A stretch of DNA of 34,302 nt from Bacillota bacterium (GCA_023398575.1 JAEWSC010000030.1:1-34302); one strand, 5' to 3'; counted from the stretch's first letter, positions 16,198 to 23,386 are shown. Translations and numbers: made by a program. The notes: generated by a model not told the origin, from the sequence alone.

Positions 16198-17130
16198 TTA
16201 AAACATTTTTTTGCGCCAGAGAACAAAAGCAGCGGCGACAGCACCAATGATCGAAACGCCAATCACAGCTAAAAAACCGAAGGGTGTGTTGGCAAAAGGC
16301 ACGGGCACGTTCATACCCCAAAATGATGCGATAAGTGAAGGAATGGCCATGACCAGAGTTACACTGGTTAAAACCTTCATGACGATATTCAAATTATTGC
16401 TGATAATGGACGCAAAGGCATCCATGGTGCCGGACATAATATCACGGTAAATGGCGCACATTTCTATGGCCTGTTTGTTTTCAATGATAACGTCTTCCAA
16501 CAGGTCTGTATCATCGGGAAACTTCTTCAAGGCATCAAGACGAAGCATTTTCTCCATGACCAGTTCGTTACCCTTGAGAGAGGTGCTGAAGAAAACCAGA
16601 GATTTCTCCAGCTTCATCATTTGCAGAAGCTCGCGGTTTTTTAAAGACTTCTCCAGTTTGTCTTGCACGTGAATGCTGGCCTTGTCAATTTGCTTCAGGT
16701 AGGCCAGAAAGCGAGATGCGTTTCGGTGCAATAGCTGCAGGATGAAGCGGGTGCGCTTGTGGGTCCAGAATCCTCTGACCCTCTCCTCCGTAAAGTCTGC
16801 GATGATGGGTGTTTCGCGGGTGGCAACAGTGATAATGACCTCATCCACCAGGATGATGCCCATGGGGATGGTGCTGTAAATATAGCCGGTGCCCTCCACA
16901 TCCACATATGGAATGTCGACGATGATCAGCGTTTGACCTTCATCGTGCTCAATGCGGGCACTTTCCTCTTCGTCCAGGGCTGCAATCAAATACGTGGGAT
17001 CAATGGCAAACCGGGTGTTCAGACCATCAATTTCTTCTTTGGTAGGGTTTTGCAGGTGTACCCAGCAGCCCTTTTCCAGGGTGGTGCACTCCACCAGATG
17101 ATCGTCTACGGTCTTAAAAATCCGCCTCAT
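16198..17130 (-). CDS. corA: CorA-family magnesium (divalent cation) transporter
   Basis: CorA is a homopentameric membrane channel for Mg2+ (sometimes Co2+/Ni2+). The 310-residue protein has a long cytoplasmic N-terminal part and two C-terminal membrane helices. The signature GMN (272-274, in SFWGMNVPVPF) lies at the end of the first. Helix one is preceded by the long coiled-coil stalk, and the extreme C terminus is the basic LWRKKMF. I place the start at 17130 (MRRIFKTVDDHL). A longer reading frame to 17187 exists, but AAGGCAGG lies 8 bases before 17130 and the upstream part is the terminator-like leader. That leader (17132-17356) is the most unusual regulatory region in the window. Confidence 0.95.
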   Translation of the reverse strand: MRRIFKTVDDHLVECTTLEKGCWVHLQNPTKEEIDGLNTRFAIDPTYLIAALDEEESARIEHDEGQTLIIVDIPYVDVEGTGYIYSTIPMGIILVDEVIITVATRETPIIADFTEERVRGFWTHKRTRFILQLLHRNASRFLAYLKQIDKASIHVQDKLEKSLKNRELLQMMKLEKSLVFFSTSLKGNELVMEKMLRLDALKKFPDDTDLLEDVIIENKQAIEMCAIYRDIMSGTMDAFASIISNNLNIVMKVLTSVTLVMAIPSLIASFWGMNVPVPFANTPFGFLAVIGVSIIGAVAAAFVLWRKKMF

Positions 17131-17131
17131 C

Positions 17132-17175
17132 AAAAAAACCTGCCTTTCTGTGTGGCACGCACACGCAAAGACAGG
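17132..17175 (-). terminator. Intrinsic terminator/attenuator directly before the corA start codon
   Basis: Read on the minus strand, CCTGTCTTT (17175-17167) pairs along all nine bases (one G-U) with AAAGGCAGG (17147-17139). Inside is a second stem, GTGTG (17164-17160) with CACAC (17154-17150). Seven T's (17138-17132) follow and the corA ATG begins one base later. The 3' arm is also the corA ribosome binding site, so the hairpin would block both elongation and initiation. A terminator inside the 5' leader of its own gene implies conditional antitermination. Confidence 0.85.
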
Positions 17176-17194
17176 CGGAAAGTTCACCAGAGCT

Positions 17195-17269
17195 TTATAA
17201 AGCCATGGGAGCAGGCCGCGCTAGCGTGTGGATACGTGCCGTTATGGGACTGTACGGGTCGCCTTCCAC
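17195..17269 (-). CDS. Putative corA leader peptide (24 codons)
   Basis: On the minus strand a GTG codon at 17269 is preceded by AAAGGAG with a 9-base spacing and opens a 24-codon frame ending in TAA at 17195. The peptide begins Met-Glu-Gly-Asp-Pro-Tyr-Ser-Pro and ends Arg-Pro-Ala-Pro-Met-Ala-Leu. It therefore has an acidic, proline-containing N terminus like the enterobacterial MgtL peptide (Met-Glu-Pro-Asp-Pro...), whose translation falters at low Mg2+. The stop codon lies 19 bases before the terminator stem. Codons 10-16 contain GGCACG (17240-17235) and CACACGC (17230-17224). These are complementary to 13 contiguous bases, GCGTGTGCGTGCC, in the terminator (17166-17154). It is too short for homology assignment; expression is inferred from the binding site and context. 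Confidence 0.55.
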   Translation of the reverse strand: MEGDPYSPITARIHTLARPAPMAL

Positions 17270-17327
17270 GGCGGTCCTCTCCTTTCTTACGGCGGATCAG
17301 CCAAAGGCTAAACACTTCCGCATTCAT

Positions 17328-17356
17328 ATCATAATCCCTGATGCGGTATCTGTCAA
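17328..17356 (-). promoter_or_regulatory. Sigma-A promoter of the corA leader
   Basis: Minus strand: TTGACA (17356-17351), 17-base spacer, TATGAT (17333-17328). The match is near-consensus. Transcription would start near 17321 and make a leader of about 190 bases before corA, beginning with a GCGGA/TCCGC hairpin that encloses AGCC/GGCT. Confidence 0.75.
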
Positions 17357-17421
17357 CGCATGGCTGAGAAAAATTTTTCCGATGTGAGAAGTGCCACAAT
17401 CCTAGATAAATCAAATGGTGT

Positions 17422-17468
17422 ACACAATATATAGCTTTGGATGCACAAAATGTGACCATATATGGTAT
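17422..17468 (+). promoter_or_regulatory. Paired NrdR boxes upstream of nrdD
   Basis: Box 1 (17422-17437) reads ACACAATATATAGCTT, matching the first 13 positions of the NrdR consensus aCaCwAtATaTwGtgt. Box 2 (17453-17468) contains the perfect palindrome ACCATATATGGT. The starts are 31 bases apart, about three helical turns, the usual arrangement for NrdR. Box 2 abuts the -35 element, consistent with repression of nrdDG by this ATP/dATP-sensing repressor. Confidence 0.75.
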
Positions 17469-17496
17469 TGACAGTGAGTGGAGGACGCACTATAAT
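17468..17496 (+). promoter_or_regulatory. Consensus sigma-A promoter of nrdDG
   Basis: TTGACA, 17-base spacer, TATAAT: an exact consensus match. Such a strong promoter makes sense with a repressor at the adjacent NrdR boxes. The leader to nrdD is about 190 bases and includes TCGACA 17509-17514 / TGTCGA 17541-17546 followed by five T's, a weak attenuator candidate. Confidence 0.85.
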
Positions 17497-17693
17497 GACA
17501 ATGCTCTTTCGACAGGCAGACAGTCTTAATATAAGAAGTTTGTCGATTTTTCTGGAATGATCAAATCCCATCGCTTCTGAGTATGGATTAATGATGTAAT
17601 AAGGCTGTCCCCCGCGATGCCGCGTAGGGATTGGCTTTTTGTTCCGGAAAAGCAGGAGGCACGAAAGAATTTTGAGTCAGGAGGCATGGATGC

Positions 17694-20012
17694 ATGATTA
17701 CTTCCATCAAAAAGCGGGACGGGCGAACGATGCCCTTTGACATCACCAAGATCGAGCAGGCTATCTTAAAATCCTTTGCTGCCAGTGGCAGTGCCAAGGG
17801 CATTGAGACGGCTAAGGCGCTTGCACATCAGGTGGTGGAAGAGGTGGAAGGCAGTGAGTCGATCGCCGGCACTCCCACAGTGGAAGACGTGCAGGATGTG
17901 GTGGAGAGGGTGCTGATTGAAAAGGGGTTTGTACGTTCAGCCAAAGCCTACATCCTTTACCGTGCCGAGCGCAGCCGCGCCCGTGAAATGAATACCCGTT
18001 TGATGAAGATATTTGAAGATATCGCTTATAAAGATGCGATGGATTCTGATATTAAGCGTGAGAATGCCAATATCAACGGCGATACCGCCATGGGCTCCAT
18101 GCTCAAGTTTGGCTCCGAAGGCGCTAAGCAGTTTTACGATATGTATGTCATTAACCCCCGGCACGCCCAGGCGCATCGGGAAGGAGACATCCATATCCAT
18201 GACATGGATTTCTATACCCTGACCACCACCTGTTGCCAGATTGACCTGATTGAGCTTTTCCGTAACGGATTTAGCACCGGTCATGGCGTGCTGCGGGAGC
18301 CTAATGATATCTACAGCTACTCCGCTCTGGCCTGTATTGCCATACAGGCCAACCAAAATGATCAGCACGGCGGGCAGAGCGTTGTCAATTTTGACTATGG
18401 CATGGCTCCCGGTGTAAAGAAGACATTCATAAAGCGGTATCGCGATAACCTCTCCCGTGCACTGGAGCTTTTATGCGGTTTTGCCGACCCTGATCAAAAG
18501 GCACGGGAATGGATTGAGGAGCTAAAGGAAAAGGCGCTTACTCCTCAATTGGAGGAGAATGCAGCTTTCCGCGCCGCTTTAAAAGAAAAGCTGGCTGCTG
18601 TCGGCGATGATGCTTTGCAAGAGCGGATACTGGAATTCACAAAGCATAAAGCGGAGAAGGAAACAGAAAAGGCTACCTATCAAGCCATGGAAGCGCTGAT
18701 TCACAATCTGAATACCATGAACAGCCGGGCCGGTGCGCAGGTGCCCTTTTCCTCCATCAACTATGGTATGGACACCACCTCCGAAGGGCGCATGGTGGTC
18801 CGCAATCTGCTGCTGGCTACCGAAGCTGGACTTGGTAATGGAGAAACGCCCATATTCCCAATCCAAATCTTCAGGGTCAAGGAAGGCATATCCTATAATC
18901 CCGGTGATCCTAACTATGACTTATACCGCCTAGCGATACGTACCAGCGCAAAGCGGTTGTTTCCCAATTTCTCTTTCCAGGATGCACCCTTTAACAAAAA
19001 GTACTATAAGGAAGGACATCCGGAGACGGAGATTGCGTATATGGGCTGTCGTACCCGCGTGGTAGGAAATGTATACGACCCCGAGCGGGAAATCTGCCCC
19101 CGCCGCGGCAATCTTTCCTTTACATCCATCAACCTGCCCCGTATCGCCATTAAGGCCAATGGCGACCTGCAATGGTTCTTTGAGGAACTGGAGCGGAAAA
19201 TGGTGCTGGCCGTAGAGCAGATGGATGAGCGGTTTGAAATCATCGCCCGTAAAAAGGTGCGTAATTTCCCCTTCTTAATGGGCGAAGGGGTATGGATCGA
19301 TTCGGAAAAGCTGGACTGGAACGATGAAATTCGCGAGGTGCTAAAGCACGGCACGCTGTCGCTTGGCTTTATAGGGCTGGCGGAAACATTGAAGGCGCTG
19401 CGTGGCGCGCACCATGGCGAAAGCGAAGAAAGCCAAAATCTTGGCCTGGAGATCATTGGGTCTATGCGTGCGTATCTTGACAAGCTCAGCCGCGAGCGGA
19501 AATTGAATTATACGCTGCTGGCTACCCCTGCCGAGGGTCTTTCCGGCCGGTTTGTGCGCATGGACAGGGAACGGTTTGGCACGATTCCCGGTGTAACCGA
19601 CCGTAACTACTATACCAACAGCTTTCATGTGCCGGTGTATTACCCCATCAATGCTTTTGACAAGATCAGCATTGAGGCGCCCTATCATGAGATGACCAAT
19701 GCCGGCCATATCAGCTATGTGGAGATGGATGGTGATCCGCTGCAGAACCTGGATGCCTTTGAAAAGGTGGTCCGCTTCATGCACGACAAGGGTGTGGGGT
19801 ACGGTTCGATCAATCATCCCATCGACCGCGATCCACTGTGCGGCTATAACGGCATCATCGGCGACAGCTGCCCTCATTGCGGCCGTGAGGAAAACGGACG
19901 CCCCTTCGAACGCATCCGCCGCATCACCGGGTATCTTGTGGGTACCCTCAACCGCTTCAATAATGCAAAGCGGGAAGAGGAGCATGACAGGGTTAAGCAT
20001 AACATGCAGTAG
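17694..20012 (+). CDS. nrdD: Anaerobic (class III) ribonucleoside-triphosphate reductase
   Basis: This glycyl-radical enzyme reduces ribonucleotides to deoxyribonucleotides under anaerobic conditions. The 772-residue protein begins with an ATP-cone allosteric domain (about 1-95; KRDGRTMPFDITKIEQAI). The barrel follows, with HIHDMDFY and NTMNSRAGAQVPFSSINYG. Near the C terminus is the four-cysteine zinc site CGYNGIIGDSCPHCG with its upstream Cys (about 715-727) and the radical site RITGYLVG, with Gly746 the likely radical residue. AGGAGG is 9 bases upstream. It forms a unit with the activase gene nrdG. Confidence 0.97.
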   Translation: MITSIKKRDGRTMPFDITKIEQAILKSFAASGSAKGIETAKALAHQVVEEVEGSESIAGTPTVEDVQDVVERVLIEKGFVRSAKAYILYRAERSRAREMNTRLMKIFEDIAYKDAMDSDIKRENANINGDTAMGSMLKFGSEGAKQFYDMYVINPRHAQAHREGDIHIHDMDFYTLTTTCCQIDLIELFRNGFSTGHGVLREPNDIYSYSALACIAIQANQNDQHGGQSVVNFDYGMAPGVKKTFIKRYRDNLSRALELLCGFADPDQKAREWIEELKEKALTPQLEENAAFRAALKEKLAAVGDDALQERILEFTKHKAEKETEKATYQAMEALIHNLNTMNSRAGAQVPFSSINYGMDTTSEGRMVVRNLLLATEAGLGNGETPIFPIQIFRVKEGISYNPGDPNYDLYRLAIRTSAKRLFPNFSFQDAPFNKKYYKEGHPETEIAYMGCRTRVVGNVYDPEREICPRRGNLSFTSINLPRIAIKANGDLQWFFEELERKMVLAVEQMDERFEIIARKKVRNFPFLMGEGVWIDSEKLDWNDEIREVLKHGTLSLGFIGLAETLKALRGAHHGESEESQNLGLEIIGSMRAYLDKLSRERKLNYTLLATPAEGLSGRFVRMDRERFGTIPGVTDRNYYTNSFHVPVYYPINAFDKISIEAPYHEMTNAGHISYVEMDGDPLQNLDAFEKVVRFMHDKGVGYGSINHPIDRDPLCGYNGIIGDSCPHCGREENGRPFERIRRITGYLVGTLNRFNNAKREEEHDRVKHNMQ

Positions 20013-20030
20013 TTATTACGAGGATGCTTT

Positions 20031-20064
20031 GCGGGGGATGCCTTTTGAAAAAGGCATCCCCCGC
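20031..20064. repeat. Perfect 16-base inverted repeat after nrdD
   Basis: GCGGGGGATGCCTTTT (20031-20046) is the exact reverse complement of 20049-20064, with a two-base centre. It is not followed by T's, so it is not a classical terminator. It shares the GGATGCCTTTT core with the hairpin at 21337-21366, suggesting a dispersed palindromic element. Confidence 0.7.
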
Positions 20065-20115
20065 CGCCCCCTTCGAAAACTTTCATCAATAAAAAGATAA
20101 ATAAAGATGGGATTT

Positions 20116-20161
20116 CCAAAGGGATGTATCCCTTTGGAGGGGTCAAGGGCAGTGCCCCTGG
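20116..20161 (+). repeat. Inverted repeats in the nrdG leader
   Basis: CCAAAGGGA (20116-20124) pairs with TCCCTTTGG (20129-20137), loop of four. Directly after it, AGGGG (20138-20142) can pair with CCCCT (20155-20159), or GGGC with GCCC inside. The pair of hairpins ends just before the nrdG ribosome binding site. This resembles the short palindromic elements often seen between clostridial genes; a role in nrdG expression is possible but unproven. Confidence 0.5.
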
Positions 20162-20174
20162 AAAAGGAGATTCT

Positions 20175-20681
20175 ATGCGCATTGCAGGCTTAGTAAGCGA
20201 TTCTATCGTGGATGGGCCGGGCATCCGGCTAACGGTGTTTGCCCAGGGTTGCCCCCATCATTGTCCAGGTTGTCATAATCCAAACAGTCACGACCCCATG
20301 GGCGGCAGTGAAGTCACGGTAGCAGATATCCTTCAAAAAATAGAGAAAAACCCACTGCTGGATGGGATAACGCTAAGCGGCGGTGAGCCCTTTGCCCAGG
20401 CGGAGGATTGCGCAAAGATTGCCGCCGCCGCCCACCAAAGGGGTTTGAATGTATGGACTTATACAGGCTATATCTATGAGCATCTTCAGGCGGGAGAAGA
20501 AACACATCCCGGCTGGAAAGCGCTGCTGGATGAAACCGATGTTTTGGTGGATGGTCCCTTTATCCAAATAGAAAGATCGTTGGAGTTGAAATTTTGCGGC
20601 AGCCGGAACCAGCGGCTGATAGACATGCAAAAAACAAGGGCGGCCGGCCAGATTGTTTTGTGGCAGCCGCCGGTGTGGTAA
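20175..20681 (+). CDS. nrdG: Anaerobic ribonucleotide reductase activating protein (radical SAM)
   Basis: NrdG generates the glycyl radical on NrdD using S-adenosylmethionine and a [4Fe-4S] cluster. The 168-residue protein has IVDGPGIRLTVFAQGCPHHCPGCHNP with the cluster motif C-x3-C-x2-C, and GITLSGGEPFAQ for SAM binding. Length fits the family. The start at 20175 is favoured over an in-frame upstream ATG at 20124, because AAAGGAG lies 6 bases before it and the family start (MRIAGLVSDSIVDGPG) fits. It ends before a strong terminator. Confidence 0.96.
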   Translation: MRIAGLVSDSIVDGPGIRLTVFAQGCPHHCPGCHNPNSHDPMGGSEVTVADILQKIEKNPLLDGITLSGGEPFAQAEDCAKIAAAAHQRGLNVWTYTGYIYEHLQAGEETHPGWKALLDETDVLVDGPFIQIERSLELKFCGSRNQRLIDMQKTRAAGQIVLWQPPVW

Positions 20682-20690
20682 GAAGAGAGT

Positions 20691-20731
20691 GACGGCAGTT
20701 TGGTGTATCTACACCGCTCTGCCGTCTTTTT
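20691..20731 (+). terminator. Intrinsic terminator of nrdDG
   Basis: GACGGCAG (20691-20698) pairs with CTGCCGTC (20719-20726), with an inner GGTGT/ACACC stem, followed by five T's. Part of this sequence also encodes the last codons of the convergent minus-strand membrane protein. Confidence 0.85.
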
Positions 20732-21191
20732 GCAGTTGCCGGTATGTCATTAGGGATATGGGGATGTGGCCTGCTGCGAATACTACGGCTGCTGTGGCCA
20801 TCATCGGAGACTGTAAAAGTAGGCTCAGTACCAGAAAGTATGCAGCAGGGAAAACAGCCATGGGGACCGGTATGAAGAAAAGAGGGCGAAATAGTAGTTT
20901 GAATGTTCGCCCGTGTGCAAAGTACCGCGCCCATAAGATATAGTAAGCCAATATGAAGGCGGCCATCAAATAAACTATGATGCTGCCGCTCGCTATTGCA
21001 ATGGCTGTGTCAGCACCGAAGATGATCGGATATATAAAGCAGGTGAATCGACCTATATTCTCTACCACTGTCAGCCACAAAGGCGCTTCTCCATTATGAA
21101 GAGGCATATCTTCGGGCGGATACGCCATAAACAGTAGATTTGGCAAAAGAATCAAAACGGAGGCAATAACGCCTGCAATGTGAAAATCCAT
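20709..21191 (-). CDS. Small integral membrane protein of unknown function
   Basis: The 160-residue protein has about five predicted membrane helices: VIASVLILLPNLLFMAY, the segment around FTCFIYPIIF, SGSIIVYLMAAFILAYYILW, FFIPVPMAVFPAAYFLVLSLLL and TAAVVFAAGHIPISL. A short loop with YPPEDMP follows the first helix. I do not recognise the family. The gene looks real because it has a GGGGGAGG binding site 7 bases before the ATG and a good promoter at 21237-21265. Its last codons lie inside the nrdG terminator. It stands alone, so context gives no clue to function. Confidence 0.75.
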   Translation of the reverse strand: MDFHIAGVIASVLILLPNLLFMAYPPEDMPLHNGEAPLWLTVVENIGRFTCFIYPIIFGADTAIAIASGSIIVYLMAAFILAYYILWARYFAHGRTFKLLFRPLFFIPVPMAVFPAAYFLVLSLLLQSPMMATAAVVFAAGHIPISLMTYRQLQKDGRAV

Positions 21192-21236
21192 ACGCTACCT
21201 CCCCCGATTAGCGGCACCTTAGCAGATAATTGCCCC

Positions 21237-21265
21237 ATGATAGCATGAGGATAACGCAATGTCAA
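21237..21265 (-). promoter_or_regulatory. Sigma-A promoter of the small membrane protein gene
   Basis: Minus strand: TTGACA (21265-21260), 17-base spacer, TATCAT (21242-21237), about 45 bases upstream of the start. Confidence 0.7.
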
Positions 21266-21336
21266 ACAACGTCTTCGTTTTTTGTCACAAACGCAAGAAC
21301 CCTACAATACATGGAGTGCTTTAGAAAATGTGGTCT

Positions 21337-21366
21337 GGGAGGATGCCTTTTCAATAGCATCCTCCC
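21337..21366. repeat. Inverted repeat upstream of glyQS
   Basis: GGGAGGATGC (21337-21346) pairs with GCATCCTCCC (21357-21366), loop of ten with the sequence CTTTTCAATA. It shares the GGATGCCTTTT core with the palindrome at 20031-20064. It lies just upstream of the glyQS promoter and is not followed by T's in the plus direction. Confidence 0.6.
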
Positions 21367-21375
21367 CGGCATTTC

Positions 21376-21404
21376 TTGACAAAACAGCCTTGCGCGGCTA
21401 TGAT
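21376..21404 (+). promoter_or_regulatory. Sigma-A promoter of glyQS
   Basis: TTGACA, 17-base spacer, TATGAT. The predicted transcript starts only about 28 bases before the start codon, so there is no room for a T-box leader, which controls many Bacillota glycyl-tRNA synthetase genes. Confidence 0.75.
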
Positions 21405-21437
21405 GATACGGTATTACGTTAGGCGGAGGGGAAACAC

Positions 21438-22826
21438 ATGGCGGCGCTGACCATGGATAAGCTGGTAGCCCTGTGCAAAGGCAGGGGTTTTATTTTTGCT
21501 GGGTCTGAAATATACGGCGGTTTAGCCAACTCCTGGGACTACGGCCCTCTGGGTGTGGAGTTCAAAAACAACGTGAAAAAGGCTTGGTGGCGCAAATTTG
21601 TTCAGGAAAGCAAGTATAACGTTGGCTTGGACAGCGCTATTTTGATGAACCGCAATGTCTGGGTGGCGTCTGGCCACGTGGGCAACTTTAACGATCCGCT
21701 GATGGATTGCAAGGCCTGTAAAGCCCGCTTCCGCGCTGATAAATTGATTGAAGACTATGCTATTTCCAAGGGTGAAGAGCTGCAGGCCGATGGTTGGAGC
21801 AACGATAAGCTGGAAGCCTATATTACAGAAAACAAGCTTCCCTGCCCTACCTGCGGAAAAACTGACTTTACGGGCATCCGTAAGTTTAACATGATGTTCA
21901 AAACCTTCCAGGGCGTGACGGAGGATTCCGCCAACGAAATTTATCTGCGCCCGGAAACGGCTCAGGGTATTTTTGTCAACTTCAAAAATGTAGTCCGCAC
22001 CACCAGACGCAAGCTGCCCATGGGTGTGGCGCAGGTGGGCAAATCCTTCCGCAACGAAATCACCCCCGGGAATTTCGTTTTCCGTACCCGGGAGTTTGAG
22101 CAGATGGAAATGGAATTCTTCTGCAAGCCCGGCGAGGATTTGGAGTGGTTCGCCTATTGGCGCGCCTTCTGCCGCGATTGGCTGCTCTCTTTGGGCATGA
22201 AGCAGGAGAGTCTGCGTCTTCGCGATCATAAGCCGGAGGAACTAAGCCATTATTCCAAGGCCACCACTGACTTTGAGTTTTTGTTCCCCTTTGGCTGGGG
22301 CGAACTGTGGGGTATTGCCGACCGTACCGACTTTGATTTAAAGGCCCATCAAAGTGTCAGTGGTGAGAACATGGAGTATATTGACCCCATCACCAATGAA
22401 CGGTATGTTCCCTATGTGGTAGAACCGGCGCTGGGCGCCGACCGGGCTGCGCTGGCCTTCCTGTGCGATTCGTATGAGGAGCAGGAACTGGAGGGTGGAG
22501 ACGTACGCACGGTGTTGCACCTGCATCCCGCCTTGGCCCCCTATAAAGCAGCCGTGTTGCCCCTGCAAAAGAACAAGCTGGGCGGCCTTGCTACGGAAAT
22601 TCAGCAGGATCTGAGCAAGTATTTCATGGTGGATTACGACGAATCAGGCTCCATCGGCAAGCGTTACCGCCGGCAGGATGAAATCGGCACCCCCATGTGC
22701 ATTACCGTGGATTTTGACACGTTGGAAAACAACACTGTTACCATCCGCGACCGGGATACCATGACCCAGGAGCGTGTGGCGATTGCCGATGTGAAAGAGT
22801 ATATAGAAAAGCGATTGGTGTTCTGA
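21438..22826 (+). CDS. glyQS: Glycyl-tRNA synthetase (single-chain, class II)
   Basis: The enzyme charges tRNA-Gly with glycine. The 462-residue protein is the dimeric, eukaryote/archaeal-like type, as in many Gram-positives, rather than the alpha2-beta2 type. It has the N-terminal FIFAGSEIYGGLANSWDYGPLG and a zinc-like cysteine region C-K-A-C and C-P-T-C. Class II motif 2 is FRNEITPGNFVFRTREFEQMEMEFF and motif 3 is in the GADRAALAFL region. The C-terminal anticodon-binding domain follows (LAPYKAAVLPLQKN). AGGCGGAGGGG precedes the ATG. It is a single-gene unit between a promoter and a bidirectional terminator. Confidence 0.96.
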   Translation: MAALTMDKLVALCKGRGFIFAGSEIYGGLANSWDYGPLGVEFKNNVKKAWWRKFVQESKYNVGLDSAILMNRNVWVASGHVGNFNDPLMDCKACKARFRADKLIEDYAISKGEELQADGWSNDKLEAYITENKLPCPTCGKTDFTGIRKFNMMFKTFQGVTEDSANEIYLRPETAQGIFVNFKNVVRTTRRKLPMGVAQVGKSFRNEITPGNFVFRTREFEQMEMEFFCKPGEDLEWFAYWRAFCRDWLLSLGMKQESLRLRDHKPEELSHYSKATTDFEFLFPFGWGELWGIADRTDFDLKAHQSVSGENMEYIDPITNERYVPYVVEPALGADRAALAFLCDSYEEQELEGGDVRTVLHLHPALAPYKAAVLPLQKNKLGGLATEIQQDLSKYFMVDYDESGSIGKRYRRQDEIGTPMCITVDFDTLENNTVTIRDRDTMTQERVAIADVKEYIEKRLVF

Positions 22827-22832
22827 TAAACC

Positions 22833-22890
22833 GATCTATATAAAGAAAGAGAAGGCAGCAAAAACTGTTTTCTCTTTCTTTTTATAGATC
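22833..22890. terminator. Bidirectional terminator between glyQS and the NUDIX gene
   Basis: GATCTATA followed by AAAGAAAGAGAA (22833-22853) pairs with the T-rich arm TTCTCTTTCTTT and TATAGATC (about 22870-22890), about 20 base pairs. The A-rich and T-rich sides serve the convergent genes on both strands. Confidence 0.85.
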
Positions 22891-22897
22891 AAAGATA

Positions 22898-23386
22898 TCA
22901 AAATTCATTCAGCTCAGTAAATTGGACGCCATTTTCATCCGCACAACCACCGTATAGGCATTTCGTGTTGCGTCCGGTTTTCATGTAATGCTCAAGAACA
23001 TATCTGGCCGTGAAGGGCATTTCAAGTTCCATTACCTTGGGCAGCGGCACCCATTCCGGTATGCCTTCATCACAGACGAGCGATACATGTGTACCTTCTT
23101 CTAAATTTGCAAAAAAGTAATAGTTTTGACGTACTTCTCCGTTTTTGAGCCGTAGCGTTATGTATCGCAGCTGAATGTTCTTTACATCGCCAACCTTCAA
23201 GCCGATTTCCTCTTCCAACTCTCGTAAAACACAGGCTTTAGCGTCATTCAACTCGTGCTGTTCAAAATGACCGCCCACTCCGCACCATGAGGGGGGAACT
23301 ACTCTGGAACCAATGCGGTAAAGCATCAAGAGTTGATCATTGTCAGTAATGTAGACGGATGCCATATTTCTTAGCTTGCCGTTCAT
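22898..23386 (-). CDS. NUDIX hydrolase (MutT-like)
   Basis: The 162-residue NUDIX protein hydrolyses a nucleoside diphosphate linked to another moiety; 8-oxo-dGTP diphosphatase-like activity is a common role but unproven here. The NUDIX box is GGHFEQHELNDAKACVLREL then EEEIGL at about residues 38-63. The spacing between the first Glu and the R-E-x-x-E-E core is two residues longer than the classic box, a variant I associate with clostridial family members. GGAGAG precedes the ATG. It is 66 bases downstream of the asparaginase gene on the same strand and likely co-transcribed. Confidence 0.88.
   Translation of the reverse strand: MNGKLRNMASVYITDNDQLLMLYRIGSRVVPPSWCGVGGHFEQHELNDAKACVLRELEEEIGLKVGDVKNIQLRYITLRLKNGEVRQNYYFFANLEEGTHVSLVCDEGIPEWVPLPKVMELEMPFTARYVLEHYMKTGRNTKCLYGGCADENGVQFTELNEF

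Noticed and set aside
17131..17330. M-box (ykoK) magnesium riboswitch before corA
   Set aside because: A TAAAGCTCT stretch is reminiscent of the M-box 3' end, but the other conserved M-box segments and their order are not found. A covariance search would settle it.
17184..17459. 91-residue minus-strand frame covering the corA leader
   Set aside because: It begins upstream of the corA promoter and its internal ATG (17327) sits at the predicted transcription start with no binding site. The 24-codon frame at 17269-17195 has the better start signal.
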